Origin: a virus
Virus record (IMG/VR): IMGVR_UViG_3300044834_000097
Coordinates: 1-39,262 of that record
Length of the DNA stretch: 39,262 nucleotides
Reading direction: 5' to 3' (one strand)
A program made the position numbers and the translations under genes. Position 1 is the stretch's first letter, and every line of letters begins with the position of its first letter. Positions 16,889-24,483 of this stretch are shown here, piece by piece. The notes under the pieces are model-generated. The model did not search any database. It saw only the letters and a list, made by a program, of their open reading frames with translations, and had not been told where the DNA came from.

Positions 16889-17968
16889 TTAGACGGTGCC
16901 GAGAATGTTTACTCGGTATTGGTTTGAAGTCGGGGCCACCGCAAAAGCTATGGTCACGTCGCCGTTGCTGGCTACCGACCGATCGGCGTCGACGTAATCG
17001 TTCGTACCGGCGTCGACGACTTGCACAATCTTCTTTCGGTTCCCGCCGGTCCCATGGGTTGCGGCCGCGATCGTGAAAGACGTGGCCGAGTTATCGCCTA
17101 CCGTTGCCGAATACATAAGCGGCACCACGGCTGTGTCGACTTGCACGCTGTCAGCATTCACAACGACACCGGTTCCGGCGCCGACGTTGAAGGTGTTGGC
17201 CGACTTGGTCAGGCCGGCACCCGCGACGGTTGTCTCGCCCGCATCTTCAGTGAAGGTCAGAGCGGTAGTTCCAACGGTGATTGGATTGTTCGTAGTGAGT
17301 AGCCAGCGGGTGTCCGCATTGACGGTGCCCTCTTCGATCGGGATCGTCAGGCCACCCGTCACCTCGACATCGGCGTCGGCGTCCGCGGCGCGAGCCCATG
17401 CGCCTGCGGCGACAACCCAGATGCCGTTCTCCGAGCCGGTCGTTTGGTTTTTGACCAGGACGCGATCGCCCGCGATGACCGCGACGCCATCAATGGTCTG
17501 CGTACCGGACAGCGTGATGTTCGCGGTCGTGGCCACGCGCGCCGAATCCTTCCAGTCACGACCCGCGCTGAGAGCGTCGGCATAGGATTTTGTCGCCGCG
17601 TCGGAGCCGGCGGTAGGCGTGCCAACGTTAGTCAGTTTGTGCCCGGCTATGGACAAGTCCGTATTCGGCGCGGCCATCTGGTCGAGTCGGGAACTCCGCA
17701 CCTGATTATCGAAGTCGCTGATCGTGCTCGCGGTTTGAGTGCCGGTGTGATTGGCACGCGCGCGATGATAAGCACTGTCCTGGCCGCCGAGCTTCTCAGC
17801 GTCCGTCAGATCCTTGAACGCCGTGCCATTGTGATATTCCGGATGGTGAGTGGTGGTGTTGTGATAGACCTGGCCTTCGGTCGGCGAAGCGGGCGCGGCG
17901 CTGAGAAGGTGCAGAACCATCTTGATGGCCTGGTTTAAGTTAAATTTTAGATTGGTGCGAAGATCCAT
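16889..17968 (-). CDS. tail fibre protein
   Basis: 359 residues with several hallmark phage-fibre motifs: EGQVYHNTTTHHPEYHNGTAF near the N-terminus (a GxVYYNTT...YWNG-like module), LSIAGHKLTNVGTP...DAATKSYAD, and the widespread module GTQTIDGVAVIAGDRVLVKN...NGIWVVAAGAWARA. The C-terminus (VVDAGTNDYVDADRS...) is another beta-rich knob. It probably forms trimeric fibres. It is encoded 10 nt after the collagen-like small fibre gene. Confidence 0.8.
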   Translation of the reverse strand: MDLRTNLKFNLNQAIKMVLHLLSAAPASPTEGQVYHNTTTHHPEYHNGTAFKDLTDAEKLGGQDSAYHRARANHTGTQTASTISDFDNQVRSSRLDQMAAPNTDLSIAGHKLTNVGTPTAGSDAATKSYADALSAGRDWKDSARVATTANITLSGTQTIDGVAVIAGDRVLVKNQTTGSENGIWVVAAGAWARAADADADVEVTGGLTIPIEEGTVNADTRWLLTTNNPITVGTTALTFTEDAGETTVAGAGLTKSANTFNVGAGTGVVVNADSVQVDTAVVPLMYSATVGDNSATSFTIAAATHGTGGNRKKIVQVVDAGTNDYVDADRSVASNGDVTIAFAVAPTSNQYRVNILGTV

Positions 17969-17977
17969 ATTGCCTCC

Positions 17978-18250
17978 TCAGTTGATATAGGCCTTTCCGC
18001 TGAACGGCGCGGTGAAGCTAATTGTCAGGGTGTCGTCGTCGATGTACTGAACCTCACCGATGACTAGGTTGTCGCCGCTATCAACGATCGAAACTGACGG
18101 CCGCTTGTGAAGACTGTGAACGACGGTCCAAGTGGCCGACGCGGCAATCTGATTGTGGACGTAAGTGAGATCTGTTCCTGGCGGGCCTGGCGGGCCTGGC
18201 TTCCCGATCGTGACGACGCGGACCGTTTCGGAGCTGTTAACTACTGGCAT
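17978..18250 (-). CDS. small fibre-associated protein with collagen-like segment
   Basis: 90 residues. A short GKPGPPGPPG collagen-like stretch precedes a common phage domain (WTVVHSLHKRPSVSIVDSGD, ...SFTAPFSGKAYIN). The start overlaps the end of the upstream gene by 10 nt. It is probably a subunit or cap of the tail-fibre assembly. Confidence 0.7.
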   Translation of the reverse strand: MPVVNSSETVRVVTIGKPGPPGPPGTDLTYVHNQIAASATWTVVHSLHKRPSVSIVDSGDNLVIGEVQYIDDDTLTISFTAPFSGKAYIN

Positions 18251-18663
18251 CGGATTCCTGTCCTCGGCGTTATGGCCACCAGACCCTCAAGGAGCGGCGT
18301 AACCCGGCCGGCCGGGTGCAGAATGTCGAGCCTCCAAGACCCGGCCGGAAAGAAAAGCTGATCAGTGCGCTCGTCGGTCACCAACAAATCGAACCAACCG
18401 GCGGTGTCGCCGCTCTGCGGTTGAATCGTAAAGTCGCCATCCTCATCGGTGAGCTCGAGCGCCGGATTCGGAACGCCTTTGGCGAAGACTCGCGCGCGGA
18501 TGTGGCAGCCGGTTAGGTCGACGGCCTCCTGCCCGCCATCGTCGTCTTCGGTGGACCACTGAAAACTGAGGGCGACCGTGCCGCCCTGCTGAATCTCCAG
18601 ATCGTATTGGCCGACATCGCTACTCAAAATGTTTTGACTACGCCCCTTCAGGTCGGGGCGCAT
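18241..18663 (-). CDS. phage structural accessory protein (fibre/baseplate-like)
   Basis: 140 residues if started at ATG 18663. The recognisable part begins at YDLEIQQGGTVALSFQW, and family members usually start just before this, so the true start may be a TTG or GTG near 18620-18630. The beta-rich sequence (LTGCHIRARVFAKG..., GWFDLLVTDERTDQLFFPAGSWRLDIL) resembles the N-terminal domain of many phage baseplate or receptor-binding accessory proteins. The disputed N-terminal 15 codons contain a perfect hairpin and copy C of the dispersed palindrome, supporting a later start. Confidence 0.65.
   Translation of the reverse strand: MRPDLKGRSQNILSSDVGQYDLEIQQGGTVALSFQWSTEDDDGGQEAVDLTGCHIRARVFAKGVPNPALELTDEDGDFTIQPQSGDTAGWFDLLVTDERTDQLFFPAGSWRLDILHPAGRVTPLLEGLVAITPRTGIRCQ
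18623..18638. repeat. dispersed palindrome copy C (CTCAAAATGTTTTGAC)
   Basis: Near-palindrome next to the start region of the accessory gene; on the coding strand it reads CAAAACATTTTGAG. It may lie in the leader if that gene starts downstream. Confidence 0.5.
18641..18660 (-). promoter_or_regulatory. GC hairpin after terminase gene
   Basis: Perfect stem CGCCCC/GGGGCG with an 8-nt loop, 45 nt after the large terminase stop and just upstream of palindrome copy C. No U-run on the minus strand; it may be a processing or attenuation element. Confidence 0.4.
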
Positions 18664-18705
18664 GATAGGTGATTGACTAGCGGCTATTGTGGCGGGGGTG
18701 ACACT

Positions 18706-20679
18706 TCACCTGCCGCGACCGCGGCGTGGAATACTAAAACCACGCGTGCGCGGTCCGGCGCTGGGAACTCGCGGCGACGCGGGCGGCGCGTCGCCAGTGT
18801 CCGGGGCGGTTTCGGGTTTAACCTCCGGAACTGAGCGTTCGTGCGCGAGCTGATCGGCTTTGGCAGAAAGATACTTGTGCAGCTTTATCATGTCGGGATT
18901 TAGGATTGCATACGCGGCCATCGCGTAGACCCGGGCGTCGAGCGCTTCGTTCCGCGCGGCCTCGCGGATTTTTCTCCAGACCCGCTTTCCTTTGTGAAGT
19001 TTCGGCCGTTCCGATAGTAACTGCTTGAAGTGGTCTTCATCATAGATCTTCCGGCCCTGTTCGAGCTGGCGCTCCATCGGGAAGTGACAGTAACCTGGGC
19101 CTTGTTCCTCAATACGCAGGTTGGCGATGAAGGTATCTTTCGCAGCTTCGGTTCCGAGCAGAAATAGCTTAACGGGAGGTCGTCCAACCACGCTCGGCTT
19201 GCCAACAAGCGGGCGCCCGGCCGTGGATGAACCCTTAACCGCAAAGCAACGATAGCCACGATTGGCATGCGTGAAGCGATAAACCTCGTTTGCATAGCCC
19301 CCATCGCCAGAATCGACAGTCGTGCATTCAACGCGCAGCTTCACGCCATCGACTCGCGTAAAGCCACGATTCAAGACTTCCTGCTTCACCTTTTCCCACA
19401 CCTGTGGCCGCGCGGGATCGCCGTGCACAACGACGTAATCGAGCGACCACGATTCGCCATTAAGCCCCCAGCCGGCAAGCTCCGACTCGAGGCGCGGATC
19501 GGTACTTTCGGATTGCAAGTCGACCCCGGCGGTCACCAGACAAACCCCGACCGGAATGGCGCCATCGTCGCCGGCGTAGTCTTCTCGGCGGTCTTCAAGC
19601 GTGGAAGTTGAAACGTTTTCTTCCGGATCCTGCCAGCCTTCGGCGAGACACATCGTCACCCAGACCTTCATTTGCTGGATATCGCCTGAGCGCTTCGCCG
19701 CCAGAAACTCCTCAGCGACCTCGCCCATGGTCACGAAGGGCGAATAAAGCATGTTCAGATGAAAGCCGGCGACGCCACGGAACTCAGCTTCAGCGCGCCA
19801 CTCCCCGGCCGCGACCATGGCCGGCTTGTCTTCCTCCTCAATTCGTTCGCCGCACGTCTCAGCCTCGCAAAGGTAATACGCAAGCAGGGGCTCGTCATCC
19901 CACCTCACCTGGGCCCACTTCAGGGTCTGAAAGGTTCCGCAGTGGGGGCACGGAACCCAATACTTGCGGCGGTCGCTGTCTTGATACTCGCGCTCAATCG
20001 GCGAGTAGCGCGGCGCGTCGAGCGCCGTGCCGGGCGGGTTTTCGAGACGATCGCCCGGGGTGGAGACTTTGACGAACAGCTTGTTCGGAAAAGTGCTGGC
20101 GGCCTTTTGAGTGTTAGTGACAAAATCACCGGCCTTAGTTTTTCTGTACGCGTCGCGCTCGTCAAAATAAATGACCCGGCACGCACGCGAAGTACCTGTA
20201 TCGGGTGACGTCGCGTACGCGACGGCCAGATGACCGCCTGGAAAGGCTTTCGCTCTGATGGTGTTATTCGCATCACGCATCCGGGAGTCGCGCACCAGGC
20301 CGGAGAGAACTTCCGTGTCGCGAATCATCGGCGCGAGTTTTTCACTGGACCAGGCCTCGGCCTTCTGCTCAACCTCCGCGCAGTAGAGTTGCGTCGTCGG
20401 TTCGATATGGATGAAGTAACCAATGATGTTGAGAACCGATTCAGTTCCGCCGCACTGCCGCGGCTTAACAAAAACGATCTCGCGCACGGTTGGATCTGAA
20501 GCGGCGTCCATGATTTCGCGCGTGTAGGGAACAAGATCCGTGCGCCAGCGCCCGGGCCGGGCAGACCGCTCAGAAACCATGCGATAGTTATCGGCCCACC
20601 GCGAGACGGTGAGGCCTGGCTCCGGAATCGCAATCTGGAGTGCGTCAGAGAAAACGCCTGAAGTCTGCTCGGAGATCAT
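18706..20679 (-). CDS. terminase large subunit (GpA family)
   Basis: 657 residues from ATG 20679; a TTG at 20712 would add 11 residues. It is the packaging ATPase and nuclease. Residues 71-80 (VKPRQCGGTE) are the GpA-type Walker A-like motif, 169-176 (VIYFDERD) Walker B, and 244-247 plus 271-276 (CPHC...CEAETC) a zinc-binding motif typical of GpA terminases. The C-terminal half carries the nuclease region (TAGVDLQ...), with GWGLNGESWSLDYVVVHGD. It overlaps the small subunit gene by 35 nt. Confidence 0.93.
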   Translation of the reverse strand: MISEQTSGVFSDALQIAIPEPGLTVSRWADNYRMVSERSARPGRWRTDLVPYTREIMDAASDPTVREIVFVKPRQCGGTESVLNIIGYFIHIEPTTQLYCAEVEQKAEAWSSEKLAPMIRDTEVLSGLVRDSRMRDANNTIRAKAFPGGHLAVAYATSPDTGTSRACRVIYFDERDAYRKTKAGDFVTNTQKAASTFPNKLFVKVSTPGDRLENPPGTALDAPRYSPIEREYQDSDRRKYWVPCPHCGTFQTLKWAQVRWDDEPLLAYYLCEAETCGERIEEEDKPAMVAAGEWRAEAEFRGVAGFHLNMLYSPFVTMGEVAEEFLAAKRSGDIQQMKVWVTMCLAEGWQDPEENVSTSTLEDRREDYAGDDGAIPVGVCLVTAGVDLQSESTDPRLESELAGWGLNGESWSLDYVVVHGDPARPQVWEKVKQEVLNRGFTRVDGVKLRVECTTVDSGDGGYANEVYRFTHANRGYRCFAVKGSSTAGRPLVGKPSVVGRPPVKLFLLGTEAAKDTFIANLRIEEQGPGYCHFPMERQLEQGRKIYDEDHFKQLLSERPKLHKGKRVWRKIREAARNEALDARVYAMAAYAILNPDMIKLHKYLSAKADQLAHERSVPEVKPETAPDTGDAPPASPRVPSAGPRTRGFSIPRRGRGR

Positions 20680-21148
20680 TGAAGATTTTTTCCATGTCGG
20701 CACGGCCGGCAATTTCCAAAGCGTCCGCTGTCTTTGAGCGATGCAACCGCCGCTTGTTGTCCCGCCAGTATGAAATTGTGATGGTCTGAAATAGACGGTT
20801 AAAGATTCTCTGCAGGACGTCGCGAACCTCGCCGTATTCGAGGAGATCGCCGCGCTCCTTTTTTAGCTTCAGCATTTCGCGCGCGGCCGCGACGTTCAAT
20901 CGTTTCAGCCGCGCGTCGGTGATTCCGGAGCGATCGCCGGCGGTCAGAACCTTTAACGCCTGGTCAGCGTCGTAGATCGTTCCACCGCCCGCGCCTTTCT
21001 TTTTTGCCTTTGGTTGGACACCGGCATCATCGAGACGCCTCGTAATCGTCGCGCGGTCCAGGCCGGTAGCACGATGAAGTTGTGATTTGTTGGCGCGGGC
21101 TTTCGTGCTTGCCTTTTTCTTGGAGCTTTTTTTAGACGCGGGACTCAT
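20645..21148 (-). CDS. terminase small subunit (Nu1-like)
   Basis: 167 residues. A Lys/Ser-rich N-terminal tail precedes a helix-turn-helix (NKSQLHRATGLDRATITRRL), a Nu1-like DNA-recognition domain that binds the packaging site; then YDADQALKVL and a helical assembly region (ARLKRLNVAAAREMLKLKKERGD, split across the linker). The start overlaps the preceding 45-residue gene by ATGA and the end overlaps the large subunit. Confidence 0.85.
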   Translation of the reverse strand: MSPASKKSSKKKASTKARANKSQLHRATGLDRATITRRLDDAGVQPKAKKKGAGGGTIYDADQALKVLTAGDRSGITDARLKRLNVAAAREMLKLKKERGDLLEYGEVRDVLQRIFNRLFQTITISYWRDNKRRLHRSKTADALEIAGRADMEKIFNDLRADFRRFL

Positions 21149-21282
21149 ACGTCATGGCCTCCGCGCGCTGGGGACGGCGGCGCACGTGCCCGGCGTAGAT
21201 ATCGGCGAGGGCGTACCCGAGCAGCTTCAGTGTTGCGCGGGTCATACTTCAGCTTAGTCTTGGTCCTTTTGCGCGTGGTCAT
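21145..21282 (-). CDS. 45-residue very basic protein, hypothetical
   Basis: A short ORF (MTTRKRTKTKLKYDP... ending ARGGHDV) that begins with an ATGA overlap with the 205-residue gene and ends with an ATGA overlap with terminase small subunit, strong evidence for a coupled gene. It is highly basic (many Arg/Lys), so perhaps nucleic-acid binding. A competing 37-residue frame (ATG 21245) overlaps it. Confidence 0.5.
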   Translation of the reverse strand: MTTRKRTKTKLKYDPRNTEAARVRPRRYLRRARAPPSPARGGHDV

Positions 21283-21896
21283 CTGGCGGTAGCGAAAGCT
21301 TTCTCCATCTGTTGGCCCAGGATTGGGCCGAAGCGTTTCGCGAAAATCTTTTCAGCCGGCCCCGCCAGGACGTCCTTCTCCCGGATTCGTGCCCGGCGAA
21401 CCAGGATGTAGAGCGCAACGCGTTTCGCGGACTTGCCGCGCCCCTGTTCCTGGAAGAGCACGAAGCCCTTTCCTGAGCGCATCGGCAGCAAGATGTCACG
21501 CTTTCCGCGGAGGTTGCGCGGCCGCTGGGCAGCGCGAATGAGATCCCGCTTGGTCCGTCGCACGTTCGTCGTCGGAATCGCGATGAAGTTTCCCCGGGGC
21601 AGCTTGATTTCGATCGAGCCCGGAGGTCCCTTCATAAACTTTTCCAGGAAGTCAGCCGCGGTCCCGACGAGTGCGAACGGCCGCGGCCAGTCTGTTTTCT
21701 TTGCGGCCTGTGTCTTGACGGCGTAAGGCCCGCGGATGTCCCAATTCGTGCGAACGGTGAACGTCCCCCGGATCTCTTTGACAACGGCCGGCTGAATTTC
21801 CTTCGCCGTCAGCGTCAACGCGGAGGCGTGCGCGAACGCCGTTTGCTTTTCGACGTCCGCGCTGCCCTTCCGCGTCGTGGTGAACTTCGACTTCAT
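21279..21896 (-). CDS. phage virion-associated-like protein, hypothetical
   Basis: 205 residues, basic. It resembles phage proteins of the type that contain a TxW...N/I...V motif followed by basic loops (TFTVRTNWDIRGPYAVKTQAAK, ...RTKRDLIRAAQRPRNLRGKRD), usually in head-completion or minor tail families. Here it is located just before terminase instead of in the tail module. Family assignment is uncertain. Confidence 0.55.
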   Translation of the reverse strand: MKSKFTTTRKGSADVEKQTAFAHASALTLTAKEIQPAVVKEIRGTFTVRTNWDIRGPYAVKTQAAKKTDWPRPFALVGTAADFLEKFMKGPPGSIEIKLPRGNFIAIPTTNVRRTKRDLIRAAQRPRNLRGKRDILLPMRSGKGFVLFQEQGRGKSAKRVALYILVRRARIREKDVLAGPAEKIFAKRFGPILGQQMEKAFATAR

Positions 21897-21969
21897 GACT
21901 TGTTGATGAAAATGAAAAAATTTCTATCGTTAGCGGTCCCGCGCGGTGGCGCGTTACCCTCGTTTGAAA

Positions 21970-22827
21970 TTAGTCCGGGGAAGGAACCGCGGGCGCCTGC
22001 GCCGACGTCGCGGTGACCGGCTGGCTCCGCGTGATCTTCGCCCCGTCCACCTGCACCACGACGAACAGTTGCATCGCGCGTTTGAACTCGAGCGCCTCCG
22101 TCGTGTTGGTCTGGGCGGTGGCCGTGTACAGCGCCCACGTGTCCTTCGTGAAGATTGAACTCGCCGGCAGGAAGATAACGAACGTCTGTGACGAGCTGGG
22201 GTTGATAATCACGGGCTGCATCCCGTGATCCATAATCCGTTGCAGTTGGGCTGGACTCATGTCAGGCCACACGTTCCGAAGGGCCGGAATGCCAGTGGCT
22301 GAAAGAATAGTCAGCGCGGTCGCGCCGCGTAGCGCCGTCAATGAGCTACCGACCAGGACTACAGCATCGAGCCCTCTAAACACCCGCGAGCGCAACGAGT
22401 TTGTTTCCCCTACCTGCTGGTCAGCGATGACTTGCCGCAGGTCTCTTGGTGCGTACGCAGCCGGCGCAGCAAAGTATTTGCGATAGAGCGTTTCACACTT
22501 ACCCGCGGCGAACTTCGCCCAGAATTCCTTCGTTGCGTGGCATTCATTCGGGTCGAAGATCCCCGCCAGACTGAACACCTGCAGGGACGCATTAGGATCG
22601 CTATTGCTCACCGTCACCTGAACAACCAGGCTGCGACTCGCAACGCTCTTCCCGTAGTTGTCTCTTACCGAGTGATAGTCAACGATCGTTGGCGCCACGA
22701 CTACGGAGCTGCCGTCGTTAGGCGGGGGCGCCGTTGCCCTTGCACTCACCTGAGCGTTAACACCCGCCACGAACAAGAAGGCGGCGCACACCAGCACGAT
22801 GGCGGCAATCAAACTTTTCTTTCTCAT
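21970..22827 (-). CDS. secreted protein with signal peptide, unknown
   Basis: 285 residues. MRKKS followed by a hydrophobic core (LIAAIVLVCAAFLFVAGV) and NAQVSA is a clear Sec signal peptide with probable cleavage near residue 25. The mature part is beta-rich with two Cys in the middle (FDPNECHAT...AAGKCETLY) that could form a disulfide. A CGGAGG ribosome-binding site precedes ATG 22827, and the start overlaps the upstream gene by ATGA. It lies between endolysin and terminase modules, so it is phage-encoded and not flanking host DNA. It may modify the cell envelope; function unknown. Confidence 0.65.
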   Translation of the reverse strand: MRKKSLIAAIVLVCAAFLFVAGVNAQVSARATAPPPNDGSSVVVAPTIVDYHSVRDNYGKSVASRSLVVQVTVSNSDPNASLQVFSLAGIFDPNECHATKEFWAKFAAGKCETLYRKYFAAPAAYAPRDLRQVIADQQVGETNSLRSRVFRGLDAVVLVGSSLTALRGATALTILSATGIPALRNVWPDMSPAQLQRIMDHGMQPVIINPSSSQTFVIFLPASSIFTKDTWALYTATAQTNTTEALEFKRAMQLFVVVQVDGAKITRSQPVTATSAQAPAVPSPD

Positions 22828-23291
22828 AAGACCTCCGTTCCAGAAAGGGCAGGGGAAACACCTCCACCCGGGGTTGATTTGGTAGGACGCGCGGGCCGGT
22901 AATAAACGTGATCCGTGGGGCGGCCGTCCTTAGTCCTTCGTGGCACGTTGCCATCGCGATTAACTTCGTCCACCGTGCCTTGGGTAACCATCGCCGCCAG
23001 TTCGGTGCGCACGCTCACGATGTCAAAGTTTGTGTCAGTCACCAGCTCGTCAACATCCAGCAACGGCCAGCCCGAGTTTCTTAGGCACCGCATAATGGCG
23101 GCCTGTTTCTTATCTGAGGGCTGAAGCTGATTCCTGACGTACGCCTGGAGCTTGAAGAGTTCGGAGCGAAAGCGGGGGTATCGTTCGCTTAGAGAATTCA
23201 GTTCCCGCGCCAGTTGGAGGATAGCTAGCTCCTCGGGAGTGCGTTTTCGATCCCGAAAGTCTCGGCGGCGGTCGGCTGGGGGTTGATCCAC
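22824..23291 (-). CDS. winged-helix-like protein, hypothetical
   Basis: 155 residues with a GTG start. The N-terminal third is Arg/Asp/Glu-rich. Residues ~65-130 look like a winged helix (KKQAAIMRCLRNSGWPLL, ...SVRTELAAMVTQGTVDEV, then a charged wing and YYRP). It could be a late-gene regulator or packaging factor. It lies between the endolysin gene (7 nt gap) and the secreted protein (ATGA overlap). Confidence 0.5.
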   Translation of the reverse strand: MDQPPADRRRDFRDRKRTPEELAILQLARELNSLSERYPRFRSELFKLQAYVRNQLQPSDKKQAAIMRCLRNSGWPLLDVDELVTDTNFDIVSVRTELAAMVTQGTVDEVNRDGNVPRRTKDGRPTDHVYYRPARPTKSTPGGGVSPALSGTEVL

Positions 23292-23297
23292 TTTTTG

Positions 23298-23936
23298 TCA
23301 AACTGAACTAACTAACGCAGCCCACGTTCCCGGGCCGACAACGCCGTCGGCCGCCAGTCCTCTTCCCTTTTGAAACGCCTTTACCGCGGCCGTGGTGTTG
23401 GGTCCAAAGCGGCCATCTGGAGTGAGCCGGAGTCTCTGTTGAACTTCAGCCACGTCCGAGCCGCGGTCACCCTCTCGGACGACTTCGTGGAAAGCGCGCA
23501 AGCGAACATGAAAATGATTGCCATGGCCGGCGTGCTCGCGACTGAGGCCTGCCGCAATACAGGCCCGGTCGTTGAACAACACGAGTTTGACCGGCGCGGA
23601 CTTCCACCAGAGCTCGATTAGCTCCTTAGTCAGTCCCGCGTCGTACTGAGAGCTGCTGATATCAACGCCGAGGTTCGCCCCGTCTTTCCGGAGCGGCCGC
23701 ACGTCAACGTCGCAACCGTCCTGGTGCGACAAGTGTGGGGGGAAGGCGCCCCCGCCCTTTCTGCTGATTTGCCCGACCGACATTGGGCGGTTCCCGTGGA
23801 GTAGATGCCAGCGCCGCGCAACTTCCTTTGCGGCTTGAATCGTCGACGACTGGCCATAGTGTGTGTTGGGTCCGCGATTGTTTGTGACGAAGCCCTCGCC
23901 CTCAGTCGGGAACAGCGTTTGAATCAGATCCTTCAT
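23298..23936 (-). CDS. endolysin: MepA/M74-like murein endopeptidase with peptidoglycan-binding domain
   Basis: 212 residues from ATG 23936 (GGAGGAG 5 nt upstream; ATGA overlap with the nuclease gene). Residues ~10-148 match MepA-like metallopeptidases: the SHQDGCDVDVRP motif (H71, D78) and the HAGHGNHFHVRL motif (H141, H143) supply zinc and catalytic residues. Residues ~150-212 are a PG_binding_1 repeat (GSDVAEVQQRLRL, DGRFGPNTTAAVKAFQ, GVVGPGTW). It cleaves cross-links in peptidoglycan at lysis. No signal peptide is present, so a holin is needed. Confidence 0.85.
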   Translation of the reverse strand: MKDLIQTLFPTEGEGFVTNNRGPNTHYGQSSTIQAAKEVARRWHLLHGNRPMSVGQISRKGGGAFPPHLSHQDGCDVDVRPLRKDGANLGVDISSSQYDAGLTKELIELWWKSAPVKLVLFNDRACIAAGLSREHAGHGNHFHVRLRAFHEVVREGDRGSDVAEVQQRLRLTPDGRFGPNTTAAVKAFQKGRGLAADGVVGPGTWAALVSSV

Positions 23937-24274
23937 TTCAACTCCTCCAGGATTTTTCCGCTCTGCCAGTCTTCGGGCGTCCACAACGCCGCATTTCCAC
24001 CGGCCGCATTCATGGTTTCGATCGTCGTAGTCTGTTCGGGTGTTGGCTCACCAAGACGCCCGCGCGCGTCGTAACCCTTCAGTTCGCGGTGCAGGATAGA
24101 CCGTCTGTCAAGGTGCCTGATCGGGATGAGTTGTAAATCCAGAATCCCTTTTGAAGAGTTGTAGGTCTTTCGGAGCCACAGAAACCGCCAGCCCAGCGCG
24201 GCGCACGCATCGCGAATATTCTCGCCCAGCTGTTCCTCGTCGAGGATGATTTGGTTTAGGTGACGGTTTGGCAT
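23933..24274 (-). CDS. VRR-NUC family nuclease
   Basis: 113 residues. The compact PD-(D/E)XK core is visible: helix ENIRDACAALGWRFLWLR, the motif SKGILDLQ with D46, then HRELKG with E64-x-K66, then EPTPEQTTTIETMNAAGG and the C-terminal ALWTPEDW. Such stand-alone VRR-NUC proteins are common in phages as structure-specific nucleases, perhaps acting on replication or recombination intermediates. It overlaps both neighbours. Confidence 0.8.
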   Translation of the reverse strand: MPNRHLNQIILDEEQLGENIRDACAALGWRFLWLRKTYNSSKGILDLQLIPIRHLDRRSILHRELKGYDARGRLGEPTPEQTTTIETMNAAGGNAALWTPEDWQSGKILEELK

Positions 24275-24483
24275 TGGCCCGTGTCGGCAACACTCGCGGC
24301 GGGTTCCTGGTTACGTTGCCAGTGTGAGCATTGCGCGGACTCGCAGCTTTGCGGAAAGTGACACTCGAGCAGATGCCCGGTCCGACACAGCAGCGCGGCC
24401 GCTACCGTTGTGCACTGACAGTTGGGGTCAGCGCGCGTCGCTTCGTCATCGCCGCCGGGGCTTCCCATCGCCTTGCTGAACAT
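24256..24483 (-). CDS. Cys-rich, probably zinc-binding small protein
   Basis: 75 residues from ATG 24483, whose ATG overlaps the stop of the ThiF gene (TGATG). It contains eight Cys and two His in the central region (CQCTTVAAALLCRTGHLLE, CHFPQSCESAQCSH), which suggests one or two zinc sites. Its tight coupling to the E1-like gene makes it a possible accessory of that cassette. Family not named. Confidence 0.55.
   Translation of the reverse strand: MFSKAMGSPGGDDEATRADPNCQCTTVAAALLCRTGHLLECHFPQSCESAQCSHWQRNQEPAASVADTGQCQTVT

Noticed and set aside
21132-21245. 37-residue frame beginning MTRATLKLLGYALA
   Set aside because: Plausible composition but weak start signal; the overlapping 45-residue frame has ATGA overlaps at both ends.
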